Notes under the pieces: generated by a model
Database searches by the model: none
What the model was told of the DNA's origin: nothing
Seen by the model: only the letters and a program-made list of their open reading frames with translations
Assembly: GCF_001544075.1 (NCBI RefSeq)
Contig: NZ_BCNT01000010.1
Location: 1-64,000, forward strand
Direction: 5' to 3'
DNA from: Comamonas terrae
Lineage (GTDB): Bacteria > Pseudomonadota > Gammaproteobacteria > Burkholderiales > Burkholderiaceae_C
DNA: 64,000 nt
Translations under genes and position numbers: made by a program
In this document: positions 48,313 through 57,818 of the stretch, one piece after another
Position numbering within the stretch: the stretch's first letter is position 1
Layout: every line of letters starts with the position of its first letter

Positions 48313-48340
48313 GAAATAATTTTCCATATACAAGATAACC

Positions 48341-48841
48341 ATGATAGAAAATTCCGCCACTCTGGATGCCATCGACCTGCAGCTGCTGCGCGAACTGCAG
48401 GGGGATGCAGGCCGCAGCAACCTGGAGCTGGCGCGGCTGCTGCATCTTTCGCCTCCCACCTGCCTGCGCCGCATCAAGCGCCTGCAGGCCCAGGGCTTCA
48501 TCGAGCGGCAGGTGGCCATATTGAGCCCCGCACGCCTGGCCGAATCGCAGGGCCACGGTCTGCAGGCCATCGTGGAGGTCTCGCTGGACAGGCAGGACAG
48601 CACCTCGCTGATGCTGTTCGAGAAAAAGGCGGTGGCCGAGCCGCTGGTGCAGCAATGCTGGCGCGTCTCCCCGGGGCCGGATTTCATCCTCGTCATGGCG
48701 GCGGCCGACATGCCCGGCTATCTGGAGCTGAGCCAGCGCCTGTTCACCCAGGATATGAACGTGCGAAACGTCAAAAGCTTTTTCAGCATCAAGCGCGCCA
48801 AATTCGGCACCGAGATCCCCATTCATCAGCCGGACAGATAA
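48341..48841 (+). CDS. Lrp/AsnC family regulator
   Basis: This 166-residue regulator has an N-terminal helix-turn-helix ([41 protein letters not shown]) and a C-terminal RAM-type effector domain ([16 protein letters not shown] and [20 protein letters not shown]). Such proteins assemble into octamers and often sense amino acids. It is divergent from glmS with a strong dyad between them, so control of itself, of glmS or of both is plausible. Confidence 0.9.
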   Translation: MIENSATLDAIDLQLLRELQGDAGRSNLELARLLHLSPPTCLRRIKRLQAQGFIERQVAILSPARLAESQGHGLQAIVEVSLDRQDSTSLMLFEKKAVAEPLVQQCWRVSPGPDFILVMAAADMPGYLELSQRLFTQDMNVRNVKSFFSIKRAKFGTEIPIHQPDR

Positions 48842-49000
48842 CGCCGGCCATGGGGTGCCGGTATTGCACGCAAACCGGGCCTGTGCATGCGCTTGTCAAT
48901 ATGGGCGGAGAAACATCGTTGTGCTTGCACATCGATTTTGGATACAAATTGAAGCATTTCAATTATCCTCAGCTCCTTTCGACATCCGCCCGTCCTACCG

Positions 49001-50164
49001 ATGCCCATGCGCAAGCGCATACACCGCCGGATTTATCCCTTGCGGGCCTCCAATATGGCCGCGGGAGGCTTGGTGGTCACCGCCAGCCTGGCGGAGCAGG
49101 TGCCGGATATGGCGCTCTGGGCATTTGCCTTGATCAGCGCGCTGGCCTGGCCGCACATTGCCTATCTGCATGCCAGCAGGAAAAAGGACTCCTATCGCGC
49201 GGAGCAGGCCAATGGCCTGATGGACGGGTTCATCGTGGGCTGCTGGATTCCGCTGATGCAGTTCAGCCTGCTGCCCAGCATCTGCGTCGTGGCCATCAGC
49301 GTGGCCGACCGCTTCTACACGGGCCTGCGCAAGCGCTGGATCAAGACCGGCTGCATGACGCTCATGGGCATTGCCTTCATGTCGGTCTATTCATCGGTCC
49401 AGCCGCAATGGAATGCCAGCCTGCTGGTGCAGTTCAGCCTGCTGCCGATGATTCTGGTCCACAGCGTTTTTGCGGCCTGGTCGTCGCGGCGCATGGTGCG
49501 GGCCCTGGCCAAACAGAATGTGCAATTGCAGGTATTGGGCCGCATCGATCCCCTGACCACGGTATACAGCCGTGAATATTGGTGGCAAAAGGCCCGCACG
49601 GCCCTGCGCCAGCACCACAGCGGCGCGGAAATCAACAGCCTGCTGATTATCGATATCGACCATTTCAAACAGGTCAACGATACCTACGGCCATACCGTCG
49701 GCGACGAAGTGCTGCAATCGATCGGCCTGACCATACGCCATTGCCTGCGCAGCAACGATATTGCGGGCCGTTATGGCGGCGACGAGTTTGCCGTGCTGTG
49801 CCGCAATACCCGCACGGACGATGCCTGCGCCGTGGCCCTGAGGGTGCGCGACCAGCTGGCCATGATCCGCGTCAGGGAGCATCCGCAGCTGCGCATCAGC
49901 GCAAGCATCGGCGTGGCCGAGGCCAGCACCGAATTCACTTCGGTCAAGCAGTGGATAGAGGCGGCCGACAGTGCGCTGTACGACGCCAAGGCCGCCGGGC
50001 GCGACCGCATCCATACCGAGCCGGCCCGGCGCAATAGCCCGGCCACGATTCCCATGCCGGCCGAAAGCACGGCCCTGCCGCCATCCCACGCCACGCCCCA
50101 TGCCCCACGGGAGCCTGCCGGCGACGATCAGCGGACCCTGCGGCCGACGCATGTCGCCGACTGA
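49001..50164 (+). CDS. MASE2-GGDEF diguanylate cyclase
   Basis: This 387-residue membrane-bound enzyme makes c-di-GMP. Residues about 1-165 form a MASE2 sensor with four to five helices (RIYPLRASNMAAGG, DGFIVGCWIP, LVQFSLLPMILVH). The GGDEF domain (about 185-345) has an intact GGDEF motif near 259-263, in RYGGDEFAVL. An inhibitory I-site RSND lies at 250-253, exactly five residues upstream, so product inhibition is expected. The last 40 residues are Pro-rich and disordered. The domain order is that of DgcC/AdrA. The stop lies only six bases from the stop of the convergent histidine kinase gene. Confidence 0.92.
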   Translation: MPMRKRIHRRIYPLRASNMAAGGLVVTASLAEQVPDMALWAFALISALAWPHIAYLHASRKKDSYRAEQANGLMDGFIVGCWIPLMQFSLLPSICVVAISVADRFYTGLRKRWIKTGCMTLMGIAFMSVYSSVQPQWNASLLVQFSLLPMILVHSVFAAWSSRRMVRALAKQNVQLQVLGRIDPLTTVYSREYWWQKARTALRQHHSGAEINSLLIIDIDHFKQVNDTYGHTVGDEVLQSIGLTIRHCLRSNDIAGRYGGDEFAVLCRNTRTDDACAVALRVRDQLAMIRVREHPQLRISASIGVAEASTEFTSVKQWIEAADSALYDAKAAGRDRIHTEPARRNSPATIPMPAESTALPPSHATPHAPREPAGDDQRTLRPTHVAD

Positions 50165-50170
50165 GAGCGC

Positions 50171-51004
50171 CTAGCGCCTGTCCCAGCCGCCCGGCCAATG
50201 CAGGGTCACGCTGCAGCCCTGCCCCGGCGCCGCCGCGATGGAGGCATCGCCGCCCATGCGCCGGCAGGCGGTGCGCGCCAGGGCCAGGCCGATGCCCACG
50301 CCCTCGTATTCGGTCTCGCGGTGCATGCGCTGGAAGATGCCGAAGAGCGCGGCCGCGCGCGCGGCATCGAAGCCCACGCCGTTGTCGCGGACCGTCAGCG
50401 TGATGCCGCCCCCTTCGGCATGCCGCTCCGCCGTGACCTCAATCCGCGGCTGGGCCACGGCGCGCGTGAACTTGAGGGCATTGGCCAGCACGGCCTGCAG
50501 CGCCTGCCGCAGCAACGGTATATCGGCCCGCACGGCCGGATACTGCGGCGGCAGCTGCCATTGCACACGGTCCGTGTCCGGTTGCTGCAGCTGCGCAATC
50601 TGCTCCTGCAGCAGCCCGCCCAGATCCACCGGCTGCCATTGCAGCGGCTGGCGGGCCGCGCGCGAGAGCAGCAGCAGGCCATCGAACATGGCGGCCATGC
50701 GGCGGGCCGAGCGGTCCATGGTCTGCAGAAAGCTGCGCGCCTCCTGCACATCTTCCGCCGCGGGCCGCTCGGCCTGCAGCAGCTCCGTCACCAGCGGACC
50801 GAACGACAGCACATGGCGCAGCGGCGCACGCAGGTCATGCGAGACCGCGTGCACCCATTCCTGCTGCACCGCGCGCAGCGCCGCCAGCTCCTGCTCTCGC
50901 TGCGCCAGCAGCTGCAGTGCCTGCTCCAGCGTCTGCGGCACGCTGGGTGTCAGTGCCGCCTCGTCACGCGAAGGGGTTTCGGGATGCGGTGGTTCCTTGT
51001 GCAT
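50171..51004 (-). CDS. Sensor histidine kinase, soluble
   Basis: This 277-residue kinase has no transmembrane helix. A short coiled coil (about 22-50) leads to the HisKA domain with phosphorylated His56 in AVSHDLRAPLRHV. The HATPase domain (about 150-275) has N, G1 and G2 boxes: LANALKF, DNGVGFD and GVGIGLALARTACRRMGG. No PAS or other sensor domain is present and no response regulator is adjacent, so the partner must be elsewhere. It begins 11 bases after glmU and is probably co-transcribed with it. It resembles the phytochrome-type kinase cores (HWE excluded). Confidence 0.87.
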   Translation of the reverse strand: MHKEPPHPETPSRDEAALTPSVPQTLEQALQLLAQREQELAALRAVQQEWVHAVSHDLRAPLRHVLSFGPLVTELLQAERPAAEDVQEARSFLQTMDRSARRMAAMFDGLLLLSRAARQPLQWQPVDLGGLLQEQIAQLQQPDTDRVQWQLPPQYPAVRADIPLLRQALQAVLANALKFTRAVAQPRIEVTAERHAEGGGITLTVRDNGVGFDAARAAALFGIFQRMHRETEYEGVGIGLALARTACRRMGGDASIAAAPGQGCSVTLHWPGGWDRR

Positions 51005-51015
51005 GGCGCCAGAAG

Positions 51016-52446
51016 CTATGCCTTGGGCTGCTTGAGGGGACGTTTCCAGGAAGTGATGCTGACCTGCTTGCCGCGTCCCACGGTCAGCACGCCGGGCTCG
51101 GTGTTCTTGGTGATGGTCGAGCCGCCGCCCACCGTGCCGCCCGCGCCAATGGTCACGGGCGCCACCAGCACGCAGTTGCTGCCGATGTGCGCGTCGGCCT
51201 CGATCACCGTGCGGTGCTTGTTCACGCCGTCGTAGTTGGCCGTGATGCTGCCCGCGCCGTAGTTGACGCGCTCGCCCACCGTGGCGTCGCCCAGGTAGGC
51301 CAGATGGTTGGCCTTGGCGCCGTCGGCCAGCTGGGAATTCTTCACTTCCACGAAGTTGCCGATATGCACTTGCCTGCCCAGCCGGGCGCCGGGGCGCAGG
51401 CGGGCGAACGGGCCGATCAGGGCCCCGGCGCCCACGTCCACCCCGGCCTTCTCGCCGTCGATATGGGTGAACGGGTGGATCACCGCGTCCTCGGCGATCA
51501 CGGCATTGCTGATATGGCAGTTGGCGCCGATCCGGGCACCTGCCCCGATGCGGACCTGGCCGGTGAAGATGCAGTTGGCGTCGATGTCCACATCCTGGCC
51601 GCACTCCAGGCTGGCCTTGGTGCCGCGCGCATCGTCGCGCAGGTCGAAGCGGGCGGGGTCGGCCAGCCGCACGCCCTGCTCCATCAGCCGGCGCGCCTGG
51701 CGCAGCTGGTGCGCGCGCTCCAGTTCGGCCAGCTGCAGCGGGCTGTTCACGCCGGCCACCTGCAACGCATCGGCAATGCGGTGGCCCACCACGGGCACGC
51801 CGTCGGCCACGGCCATGGCGACGATGTCGGTCAGGTAGTACTCGCCCTGGGCGTTGTTGTTGTCCAGCTTGCCCAGCCACCGCGTCAGGTGGCGCGCGGG
51901 CACGGCCATGATGCCGCTGTAGATCTCGGTGATGGCGCGCTCGGCCTCGCTGGCGTCCTTTTGCTCCACGATGCGCTGCACGGTGCCGGACTCGTTGCGC
52001 ACGATGCGGCCATAGCCCGTGGGATCGGGCATGGTCACCGTCAGCAGGGCCAGCCTGTCGCTGCCCGCGGCATCCACCAGCGCCCGCAGGGTGTCGGCCT
52101 GCGTGAGCGGCACGTCGCCGGAGAGCACCACGACCATGCCGTCGTCCCGCAGCGCCGGCACGGCCTGCTGCACCGCATGGCCCGTGCCCAGCTGCGGCTC
52201 CTGGCGCACGAACCGGAGGTCGTAGCCGGCCTCCCCCCCCTGGGCACCGGCGATGGCGGCTTCCACCTGCTCTGCACCGTGGCCCGTCACCACCACGGCG
52301 GATCGCGCCTTGAGCTGCGCGGCCGTATCCAGCACATGCTGCAGCAGCGCCCGGCCGGCGAGCTTCTGCAGGACCTTGGGGTGGCGGCTTTTCATGCGGG
52401 TGCCTTTGCCGGCAGCCATGATGACGATATCCAGAGGTGCAGTCAT
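51016..52446 (-). CDS. glmU: Bifunctional GlmU, UDP-GlcNAc synthesis
   Basis: This 476-residue enzyme makes UDP-GlcNAc. The N-terminal uridyltransferase (1-230) has DIVIMAAGKGTRMKSRHPKVLQ and the active VVVLSGDVPLT. The C-terminal acetyltransferase (about 255-455) is a left-handed beta-helix with the acceptor region YLGDATVGERVNYGAG and NYDGVNKHRT. The start at 52446 gives the exact N-terminus. A run of eight Gs on the coding strand (plus-strand C run at 52233-52240) encodes part of AQGGEAG. It heads an operon with the histidine kinase gene. Confidence 0.96.
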   Translation of the reverse strand: MTAPLDIVIMAAGKGTRMKSRHPKVLQKLAGRALLQHVLDTAAQLKARSAVVVTGHGAEQVEAAIAGAQGGEAGYDLRFVRQEPQLGTGHAVQQAVPALRDDGMVVVLSGDVPLTQADTLRALVDAAGSDRLALLTVTMPDPTGYGRIVRNESGTVQRIVEQKDASEAERAITEIYSGIMAVPARHLTRWLGKLDNNNAQGEYYLTDIVAMAVADGVPVVGHRIADALQVAGVNSPLQLAELERAHQLRQARRLMEQGVRLADPARFDLRDDARGTKASLECGQDVDIDANCIFTGQVRIGAGARIGANCHISNAVIAEDAVIHPFTHIDGEKAGVDVGAGALIGPFARLRPGARLGRQVHIGNFVEVKNSQLADGAKANHLAYLGDATVGERVNYGAGSITANYDGVNKHRTVIEADAHIGSNCVLVAPVTIGAGGTVGGGSTITKNTEPGVLTVGRGKQVSITSWKRPLKQPKA

Positions 52447-52559
52447 AGTTGTTCGCAAGATCAGAAACCGGCCCATTATCGGCCCAGACCCATGCAACCA
52501 ACTGCAAGCAAGGGCGAGCGGCTGTTCCGCTCCGTAAACCCCGTATGCTTGCCACCGCC

Positions 52560-53540
52560 ATGCCACATGCCACGACCCATCCCACGCCGCTGCTGCGCAC
52601 CCGGCCCATAGGAGCCGGCCACCTGCGCGCCTTCATCGCGGTGGCCAAGCACCTGAATTTCCGCGCCGCCGCCGACGAGATGGCGCTGACCCAATCGGCC
52701 GTCAGCCGCCAGATCCAGTCGCTCGAGGACGAGGTGGGCGTGCCGCTGTTCCTGCGCCACTCGCGCGCCGTGGAGCTGACGGGTGCCGGCGCCCAGCTGC
52801 TGCACAGCGTGCTGCCCGCGCTGGAAGCGGTGGATGCCACGGTGCGCCAGATCCGCCAGACCGTGGGGCGCAAAAGCGTGGCCATCACCACCTGGGCCAG
52901 CTTTGCGGCCATGTGGCTGATTCCGCGGCTGCAGGATTTCCAGCAGGCCTGGCCCGACATCGACATCCGCATCGACACGGGCGACGCCGTGGTCGACCTC
53001 GAGACCACCGATGTGGACCTGGCCATACGCTACAGCCGCGCCCAGGAAACCGGCTCCGGCAGCGCCCGGCGGCTGTTCGGCGAGGAGCTGGCCGTGGTCG
53101 CCAGCCCGGCGCTGCTGCAAGACGGCCCGCCGCTGCGCGAGCCCGCCGATGCCGCGCGCTACACGCTGATCGAAACCGGCGACGTGCACCGCATGCCCCA
53201 GCTCGAATGGCTGAGCTGGCAGCGCTGGTTTGCCGCCCACGGCTGCGACCAGCTGCAGCCGCCGCGCTGGCTGTACTTCAACTACGCCCACCAGATCGTG
53301 CAGGCCGCGCTGGCCGGGCAAGGCCTGGCCATCGCGCGTCTGCCGCTGGTGGCCGATGCGCTGGCGGCCGGGCAGCTGGTCGAAGTCCTGCCCCGGCACC
53401 GGCTGGCCTCGCCGCTGGCCTACTGGCTGCTGCCGGGCCCGCGCAGCGGCCAACGGCCCGAGGTGCAGGCCTTTTGCCGCTGGCTGGTGGAGCAGGCAGC
53501 GCTGACGCGCGCTGCAATAGAAGGAGCTTGCAGCGCCTGA
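52560..53540 (+). CDS. LysR family regulator
   Basis: This 326-residue LysR regulator has its helix-turn-helix at about 18-75 (LRAFIAVAKHLNFRAAADEMALTQSAVSRQIQSLEDEVG) and a GcvA-type effector domain (AITTWASFAAMWLIPRLQDF; VDLAIRYSRAQ). It is divergent from glmU across 113 bases, but a link to amino-sugar synthesis is not supported by anything else. I chose the ATG at 52560; an ATG at 52545 is also possible. The target is unknown. Confidence 0.85.
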   Translation: MPHATTHPTPLLRTRPIGAGHLRAFIAVAKHLNFRAAADEMALTQSAVSRQIQSLEDEVGVPLFLRHSRAVELTGAGAQLLHSVLPALEAVDATVRQIRQTVGRKSVAITTWASFAAMWLIPRLQDFQQAWPDIDIRIDTGDAVVDLETTDVDLAIRYSRAQETGSGSARRLFGEELAVVASPALLQDGPPLREPADAARYTLIETGDVHRMPQLEWLSWQRWFAAHGCDQLQPPRWLYFNYAHQIVQAALAGQGLAIARLPLVADALAAGQLVEVLPRHRLASPLAYWLLPGPRSGQRPEVQAFCRWLVEQAALTRAAIEGACSA

Positions 53541-53549
53541 TCTGCAATG

Positions 53550-53577
53550 TTTTCAGATGTAAAAGTATCTGAAAACC
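53550..53577. terminator. Bidirectional hairpin between LysR gene and tyrS
   Basis: A perfect 10-bp stem (GTTTTCAGAT at 53550-53559, ATCTGAAAAC at 53568-53577) with loop GTAAAAGT lies between two convergent genes. AT-rich arms serve as T tracts in both directions. Confidence 0.75.
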
Positions 53578-53606
53578 TTGTCAGGCGGGCGCTACCAGCT
53601 CCTGTT

Positions 53607-54839
53607 TCAGGACAGCGTGACGCGCGCGAACTTGCGCTTGCCCACCTGCAGCACGAAAGTGCCGGCATCCAGCTTGAGGCCCCGGTCGCTGATTACCGTG
53701 CCGTCGATGCGCACCCCGCCGCCGTCGATCAGGCGGTTGGCCTCGCTGGTCGAGGGCGCGAGATTGGCCTGCTTGAGCAGCGCACCGATGCCCAGGGGCG
53801 CGCCCGGCAGGCTCACTTCGGGAATGTCGTCGGGAATGCCGCCCTTGCTGCGGTTGATGAAATCCTGCTCGGCCGCATCGGCCAGCGCCGCGCTGTGGAA
53901 GCGCGCCGTGATTTCCTTGGCCAGCGCCACCTTGGCATGCTTGGGGTTGCCGCCGGCGGCGATCTCGGCCTTGAGCACGGCGATGTCGGCCAGGCTCTTG
54001 AAGGACAGCAGCGTGTACCAGTCCCACATCAGCTCGTCGGAGATCGACAGCACCTTGGCGAACATGGTGTTGGCGTCCTCGGTGATGCCGATGTAGTTGT
54101 TCTTGGACTTGGACATCTTGTTCACGCCGTCCAGGCCCACCAGCAGCGGCATGGTGAGCACACACTGCGGCTCCTGACCCCATTCCTGCTGCAGATGGCG
54201 ACCCATCATCAGGTTGAACTTCTGGTCCGTGCCGCCCAGCTCCAGGTCGGCCTTGAGCGCCACCGAGTCATAGCCCTGCAGCAGCGGGTAGAGGAATTCG
54301 TGCAGGCTGATGGAGCTGCCTTCGGTGAAGCGGGTGTGGAAATCGTTGCGCTCCATCATGCGCGCCACCGTGTACTTGGCCGACAGCTCGATCATGCCGC
54401 GCGCGCCCAGCTGGTCGCACCACTCGCTGTTGTAGCGCAGCTCGGTCTTGGCCGGATCGAGGATCTTGTAGGCCTGGTCGCGGTAGGTCTCGGCGTTGAC
54501 CTTGATCTGTTCGGCCGTCAGCGGCGGACGCGTGCTGTTGCGGCCCGAGGGGTCGCCGATCAGCGTGGTGAAGTCGCCGATCAGGAAGATCACCTGGTGG
54601 CCCAGGTCCTGCAGCTGGCGCATCTTGTTGAGCACCACGGTGTGGCCCACGTGGATGTCGGGCGCCGTCGGATCCAGTCCCAGCTTGATGCGCAGCGGCA
54701 CGCCCGTGGCTTCGGACCTGGCCAGCTTCTGCACCCATTCGTCCTTGGGCAGCAGTTCATCGACACCGCGTAGAGTGACTTCCAGCGCTTGGTTCACTCT
54801 GTCGGTCACGGGAAAGGTTGTAACAGCAGATTGATTCAT
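53607..54839 (-). CDS. tyrS: Tyrosyl-tRNA synthetase
   Basis: This 410-residue class I synthetase charges tRNA-Tyr. The HIGH-type motif is HVGH at 63-66, KMSKS is at 241-245, and the tyrosine-specific [23 protein letters not shown] lies between. An S4 RNA-binding domain closes the protein (about 345-410, [18 protein letters not shown]). HVGH and the length place it in the TyrZ-like subfamily common in betaproteobacteria. It is divergent from the M23 peptidase gene. Confidence 0.96.
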   Translation of the reverse strand: MNQSAVTTFPVTDRVNQALEVTLRGVDELLPKDEWVQKLARSEATGVPLRIKLGLDPTAPDIHVGHTVVLNKMRQLQDLGHQVIFLIGDFTTLIGDPSGRNSTRPPLTAEQIKVNAETYRDQAYKILDPAKTELRYNSEWCDQLGARGMIELSAKYTVARMMERNDFHTRFTEGSSISLHEFLYPLLQGYDSVALKADLELGGTDQKFNLMMGRHLQQEWGQEPQCVLTMPLLVGLDGVNKMSKSKNNYIGITEDANTMFAKVLSISDELMWDWYTLLSFKSLADIAVLKAEIAAGGNPKHAKVALAKEITARFHSAALADAAEQDFINRSKGGIPDDIPEVSLPGAPLGIGALLKQANLAPSTSEANRLIDGGGVRIDGTVISDRGLKLDAGTFVLQVGKRKFARVTLS

Positions 54840-55060
54840 AAGGGTTTTTCGGCAGGCGCGGTAGGACGCGGTCGATATACTTCAGGGTTTGTCGCTGCGG
54901 CGAATTCTAGACTGCTCCCTTATATAGACCTCTTTGGGCGGACATCTCGGCAGAGCTCTGGCAGGTTTCGAGCGGACTGAACGCGTGCCACACCGCAACG
55001 TGACGCAGCGTGAATGGGCATTTCCCCTGGACACGCCACCCCCAAGGATCTGATGTTTTG

Positions 55061-56440
55061 ATGAATGGCTTGAAGAATGCCGGCGGCGCTTTGGTAGCCC
55101 GGCTAGCCCTGTTTGGCGAGCGCCTGCAAACGCAGCTGCATGCCCATCCCAGGCGCATCGCGGCCGCCGTGGCCGCGGTCCTGATGACCGGCGGCAGCGC
55201 CGCCTTTGCCGTGGCCAGCCTGGGCCCGGACCCGGCCGACCTGCCGGTGCGCACCCTGACCGAATCCGTGGCCTCGCTGGCCGACGGCCATGAGCTGTCC
55301 GAGCTGACGGACCTGCAATCGTTCTCGCTGTACCGCTCCGAAACCACGCGCCCCAGCGACACGGCCGAAACCCTGCTGCAGCGCCTGGGCATCGCCGACC
55401 CCCAGGCCGCCGCCTATCTGCGCGCCGACGACCAGGTGCGCCAGAACGTGCTCGGCCGCGCGGGCCGCCTGGTGTCCGCCGAGACCACGCCCGACCAGCA
55501 GTTGCTGAAGCTGACCGTGCGCTGGGCGCCCGATGAGGACGGCACATTCCGCCGCCTGGTCGTGGAACGCAAGGACGGCCGGCTCGCCACGCGCATCGAG
55601 ACCGGCAAGCTCACGGCCAGCCCGCGCCTGGCCGGCGGCGTGATCCGCTCCACCTTCTTCGCCGCCACCGATGCGGCCGACATCCCCGACAGCGTGGCCA
55701 TGCAGATGGCCGACATCTTCCAGGGCGAAGTGGACTTCCGCCGCAGCCTGCGCAAGGGCGACCGCTTCGCCGTGGTCTACGAATCGCTGGAAGCCGACGG
55801 CGAGCCGCTGCGCGCCGGCCGCGTGCTCAGCGCCGAATTCCACAACGACGGCAAGACCAGCCAGGCCCTGTGGTTCCAGGAAAACGGCCAGAAGGGCGCC
55901 TACTACACGCTGGACGGCAAGAGCAAGCGCCAGGCCTACCTGAACTTCCCCGTGGAGTTCTCGCGCATCAGCAGCGGCTTTGCCATGCGCCTGCACCCCA
56001 TCCAGAAGACCTGGCGCGCCCACCTGGGCACCGACTTCGCGGCCCCCACGGGCACCAAGGTGCGCACCGTGGGCGACGGCGTGGTCTCGTTCGCCGGCGT
56101 GCAGAACGGCTACGGCAACGTGATCTTCGTCGACCATGCGAACAACCACACCACGGTGTACGCCCACCTGAGCCGCATCGACGTGCGCAAGGGCCAGCAT
56201 GTGGACCAGGGCGACACCATCGGCGCCGTGGGCCAGACCGGATGGGCCACGGGACCGCACCTGCACTTCGAGTTCCGCGTCAACGGCCAGCAGCAGGACC
56301 CGCTGACCATTGCCCAGGCCACCGATGCCGCCCGCCCCATCTCCAAGGCCGCCCGTCCGGCCTTCGACAAGCTGGCTGCGCAGATGCGCGTGGAGCTCAA
56401 CGCGGGCGAACAGCTCTTCACCACGGCCAGCGCACGCTGA
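55061..56440 (+). CDS. M23 family metallopeptidase
   Basis: This 459-residue envelope protein has one N-terminal membrane helix (about 32-52, IAAAVAAVLMTGGSAAFAV). A mixed middle region follows (about 90-300; FRRSLRKGDRFAVVYE is typical of the OapA/CsgA-like adaptor part). The C-terminal LytM domain (about 330-425) has the zinc ligands in HLGTDFAAPTGT and HLHFEFRVNG, so it should be an active endopeptidase that cuts peptidoglycan cross-links. The ATG at 55061 is chosen; the longer frame has no signal. The order tyrS (divergent), M23, anmK is frequent in betaproteobacteria and links it to wall turnover. Confidence 0.9.
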   Translation: MNGLKNAGGALVARLALFGERLQTQLHAHPRRIAAAVAAVLMTGGSAAFAVASLGPDPADLPVRTLTESVASLADGHELSELTDLQSFSLYRSETTRPSDTAETLLQRLGIADPQAAAYLRADDQVRQNVLGRAGRLVSAETTPDQQLLKLTVRWAPDEDGTFRRLVVERKDGRLATRIETGKLTASPRLAGGVIRSTFFAATDAADIPDSVAMQMADIFQGEVDFRRSLRKGDRFAVVYESLEADGEPLRAGRVLSAEFHNDGKTSQALWFQENGQKGAYYTLDGKSKRQAYLNFPVEFSRISSGFAMRLHPIQKTWRAHLGTDFAAPTGTKVRTVGDGVVSFAGVQNGYGNVIFVDHANNHTTVYAHLSRIDVRKGQHVDQGDTIGAVGQTGWATGPHLHFEFRVNGQQQDPLTIAQATDAARPISKAARPAFDKLAAQMRVELNAGEQLFTTASAR

Positions 56441-56460
56441 CCGGCTCCGCGCCTCTCCCC

Positions 56461-56487
56461 AAGGGCTGCTGCATGCAGCCCTTTTTC
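56461..56487 (+). terminator. Intrinsic terminator after the M23 gene
   Basis: A perfect 9-bp stem (AAGGGCTGC at 56461-56469, GCAGCCCTT at 56475-56483) with loop TGCAT is followed by Ts. anmK therefore needs its own promoter in the next 90 bases. Confidence 0.9.
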
Positions 56488-56577
56488 TTTGCATCAAATA
56501 CCTCCGACACGCCCATCTGGCAAGCGCTGCCCGCTACAGCTAAGATAGTAGCCAGCCCCACTATCCTCGCCACTGCC

Positions 56578-57714
56578 ATGCCTTCAGCCGCTGCTGCCCC
56601 GTCCTCTCTGTATATCGGCCTGATGTCGGGCACCTCGCTCGACGGCGTCGATGGCGTGCTGGTGGACTTCGCGCACGGAACCCGGGTGCTGCAGCATGCG
56701 AGCTGCGGCTTCGATCCGGCCCTGCGCGCCGAGCTGCTGGCCCTGAACTCGCCCGGCGGACAGGACGAGCTGCACCGTGCGGCGCTGGCCGCCAATGCCC
56801 TGGCGCGCAGCTATGCCGGCGTGGTTGCCGAGCTGCTGCGGCAAGCCGGCACGCCGGCCGCGCAGGTGGCCGCCATCGGCGCCCACGGCCAGACCGTGCG
56901 CCACCGGCCGCAGCTGTTCGACGGCTGCGGCTATACGCTGCAGCTCAACAGCCCGGCATTGCTCGCGGAATGGACAGGCATCGCCGTGGTGGCCGACCTG
57001 CGCAGCCGCGACGTGGCGGCCGGGGGCCAGGGCGCGCCCCTGGTGCCGGCCTTCCACCAGGGACTGTTCGGCCGGCCCGGCGAAACCACGCTGGTGCTCA
57101 ACATCGGCGGCATCGCCAACCTGAGCGTGCTGGCCGATGACGGGGTGCTCGGCTTCGACTGCGGCCCCGGCAATGCGCTGATGGACGGCTGGTGCCTGCA
57201 GCACACCGGCCAGGCTTTCGACAACGGCGGTCAATGGGCTGCCTCGGGCCGGGTGCTGCCAGAGCTGCTCGCGCAATTGATGGGCGAGCCCTTCCTGGCC
57301 CAGCAGCCGCCCAAGAGCACGGGCCGCGACCTGTTCCATGCGCACTGGCTGCAGCAGCATCTGGCGCGCTGCCCGGCGGCCGGGCGCGCGCCAGCGGCCG
57401 ACATCCAGGCCACGCTGACCGAATTCACCGCCGCCAGCTGTGCCGATGCCGTACGGCGCTTCGGCCGGGGCGGCGTCGAGCTGCTGGTCTGCGGCGGCGG
57501 CGCGCTCAACACCCATCTGATGCACCGGCTGGCGGCGCTGCTGCCTGGCGTGCAGGTCGCGACGACGGCGGCGCGCGGGCTGCCGCCGCTGCAGGTGGAG
57601 GCCGCGGCCTTTGCCTGGCTCGCGCGCCAGGCACTGCTGGGCCTGCCCGGCAACCTGCCCAGCGTGACCGGTGCGCGCGGCCCGCGCATTCTCGGCGCCA
57701 TCTACCCGGCCTGA
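56578..57714 (+). CDS. anmK: Anhydro-N-acetylmuramic acid kinase
   Basis: This 378-residue sugar kinase of the ASKHA fold opens and phosphorylates 1,6-anhydroMurNAc to MurNAc-6-P in cell-wall recycling. Conserved segments are YIGLMSGTSLDGVDGVLVDF, AIGAHGQTVRHRP, LVLNIGGIANLSVL, FDCGPGNALMD and GGGALNTHLM. The ATG at 56578 gives the standard N-terminus with a 10-residue lead. It follows the M23 peptidase gene but is separated by a strong terminator. Confidence 0.95.
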   Translation: MPSAAAAPSSLYIGLMSGTSLDGVDGVLVDFAHGTRVLQHASCGFDPALRAELLALNSPGGQDELHRAALAANALARSYAGVVAELLRQAGTPAAQVAAIGAHGQTVRHRPQLFDGCGYTLQLNSPALLAEWTGIAVVADLRSRDVAAGGQGAPLVPAFHQGLFGRPGETTLVLNIGGIANLSVLADDGVLGFDCGPGNALMDGWCLQHTGQAFDNGGQWAASGRVLPELLAQLMGEPFLAQQPPKSTGRDLFHAHWLQQHLARCPAAGRAPAADIQATLTEFTAASCADAVRRFGRGGVELLVCGGGALNTHLMHRLAALLPGVQVATTAARGLPPLQVEAAAFAWLARQALLGLPGNLPSVTGARGPRILGAIYPA

Positions 57715-57818
57715 GAGCGGACCCGCCGGCCGCCAACATGCTGTTGCAGAGGGCGCCATGCCCGTATGACAGAATGCCGTAACAACTCGCAACGCTCACG
57801 AGGCCCGACCACTCTTCC

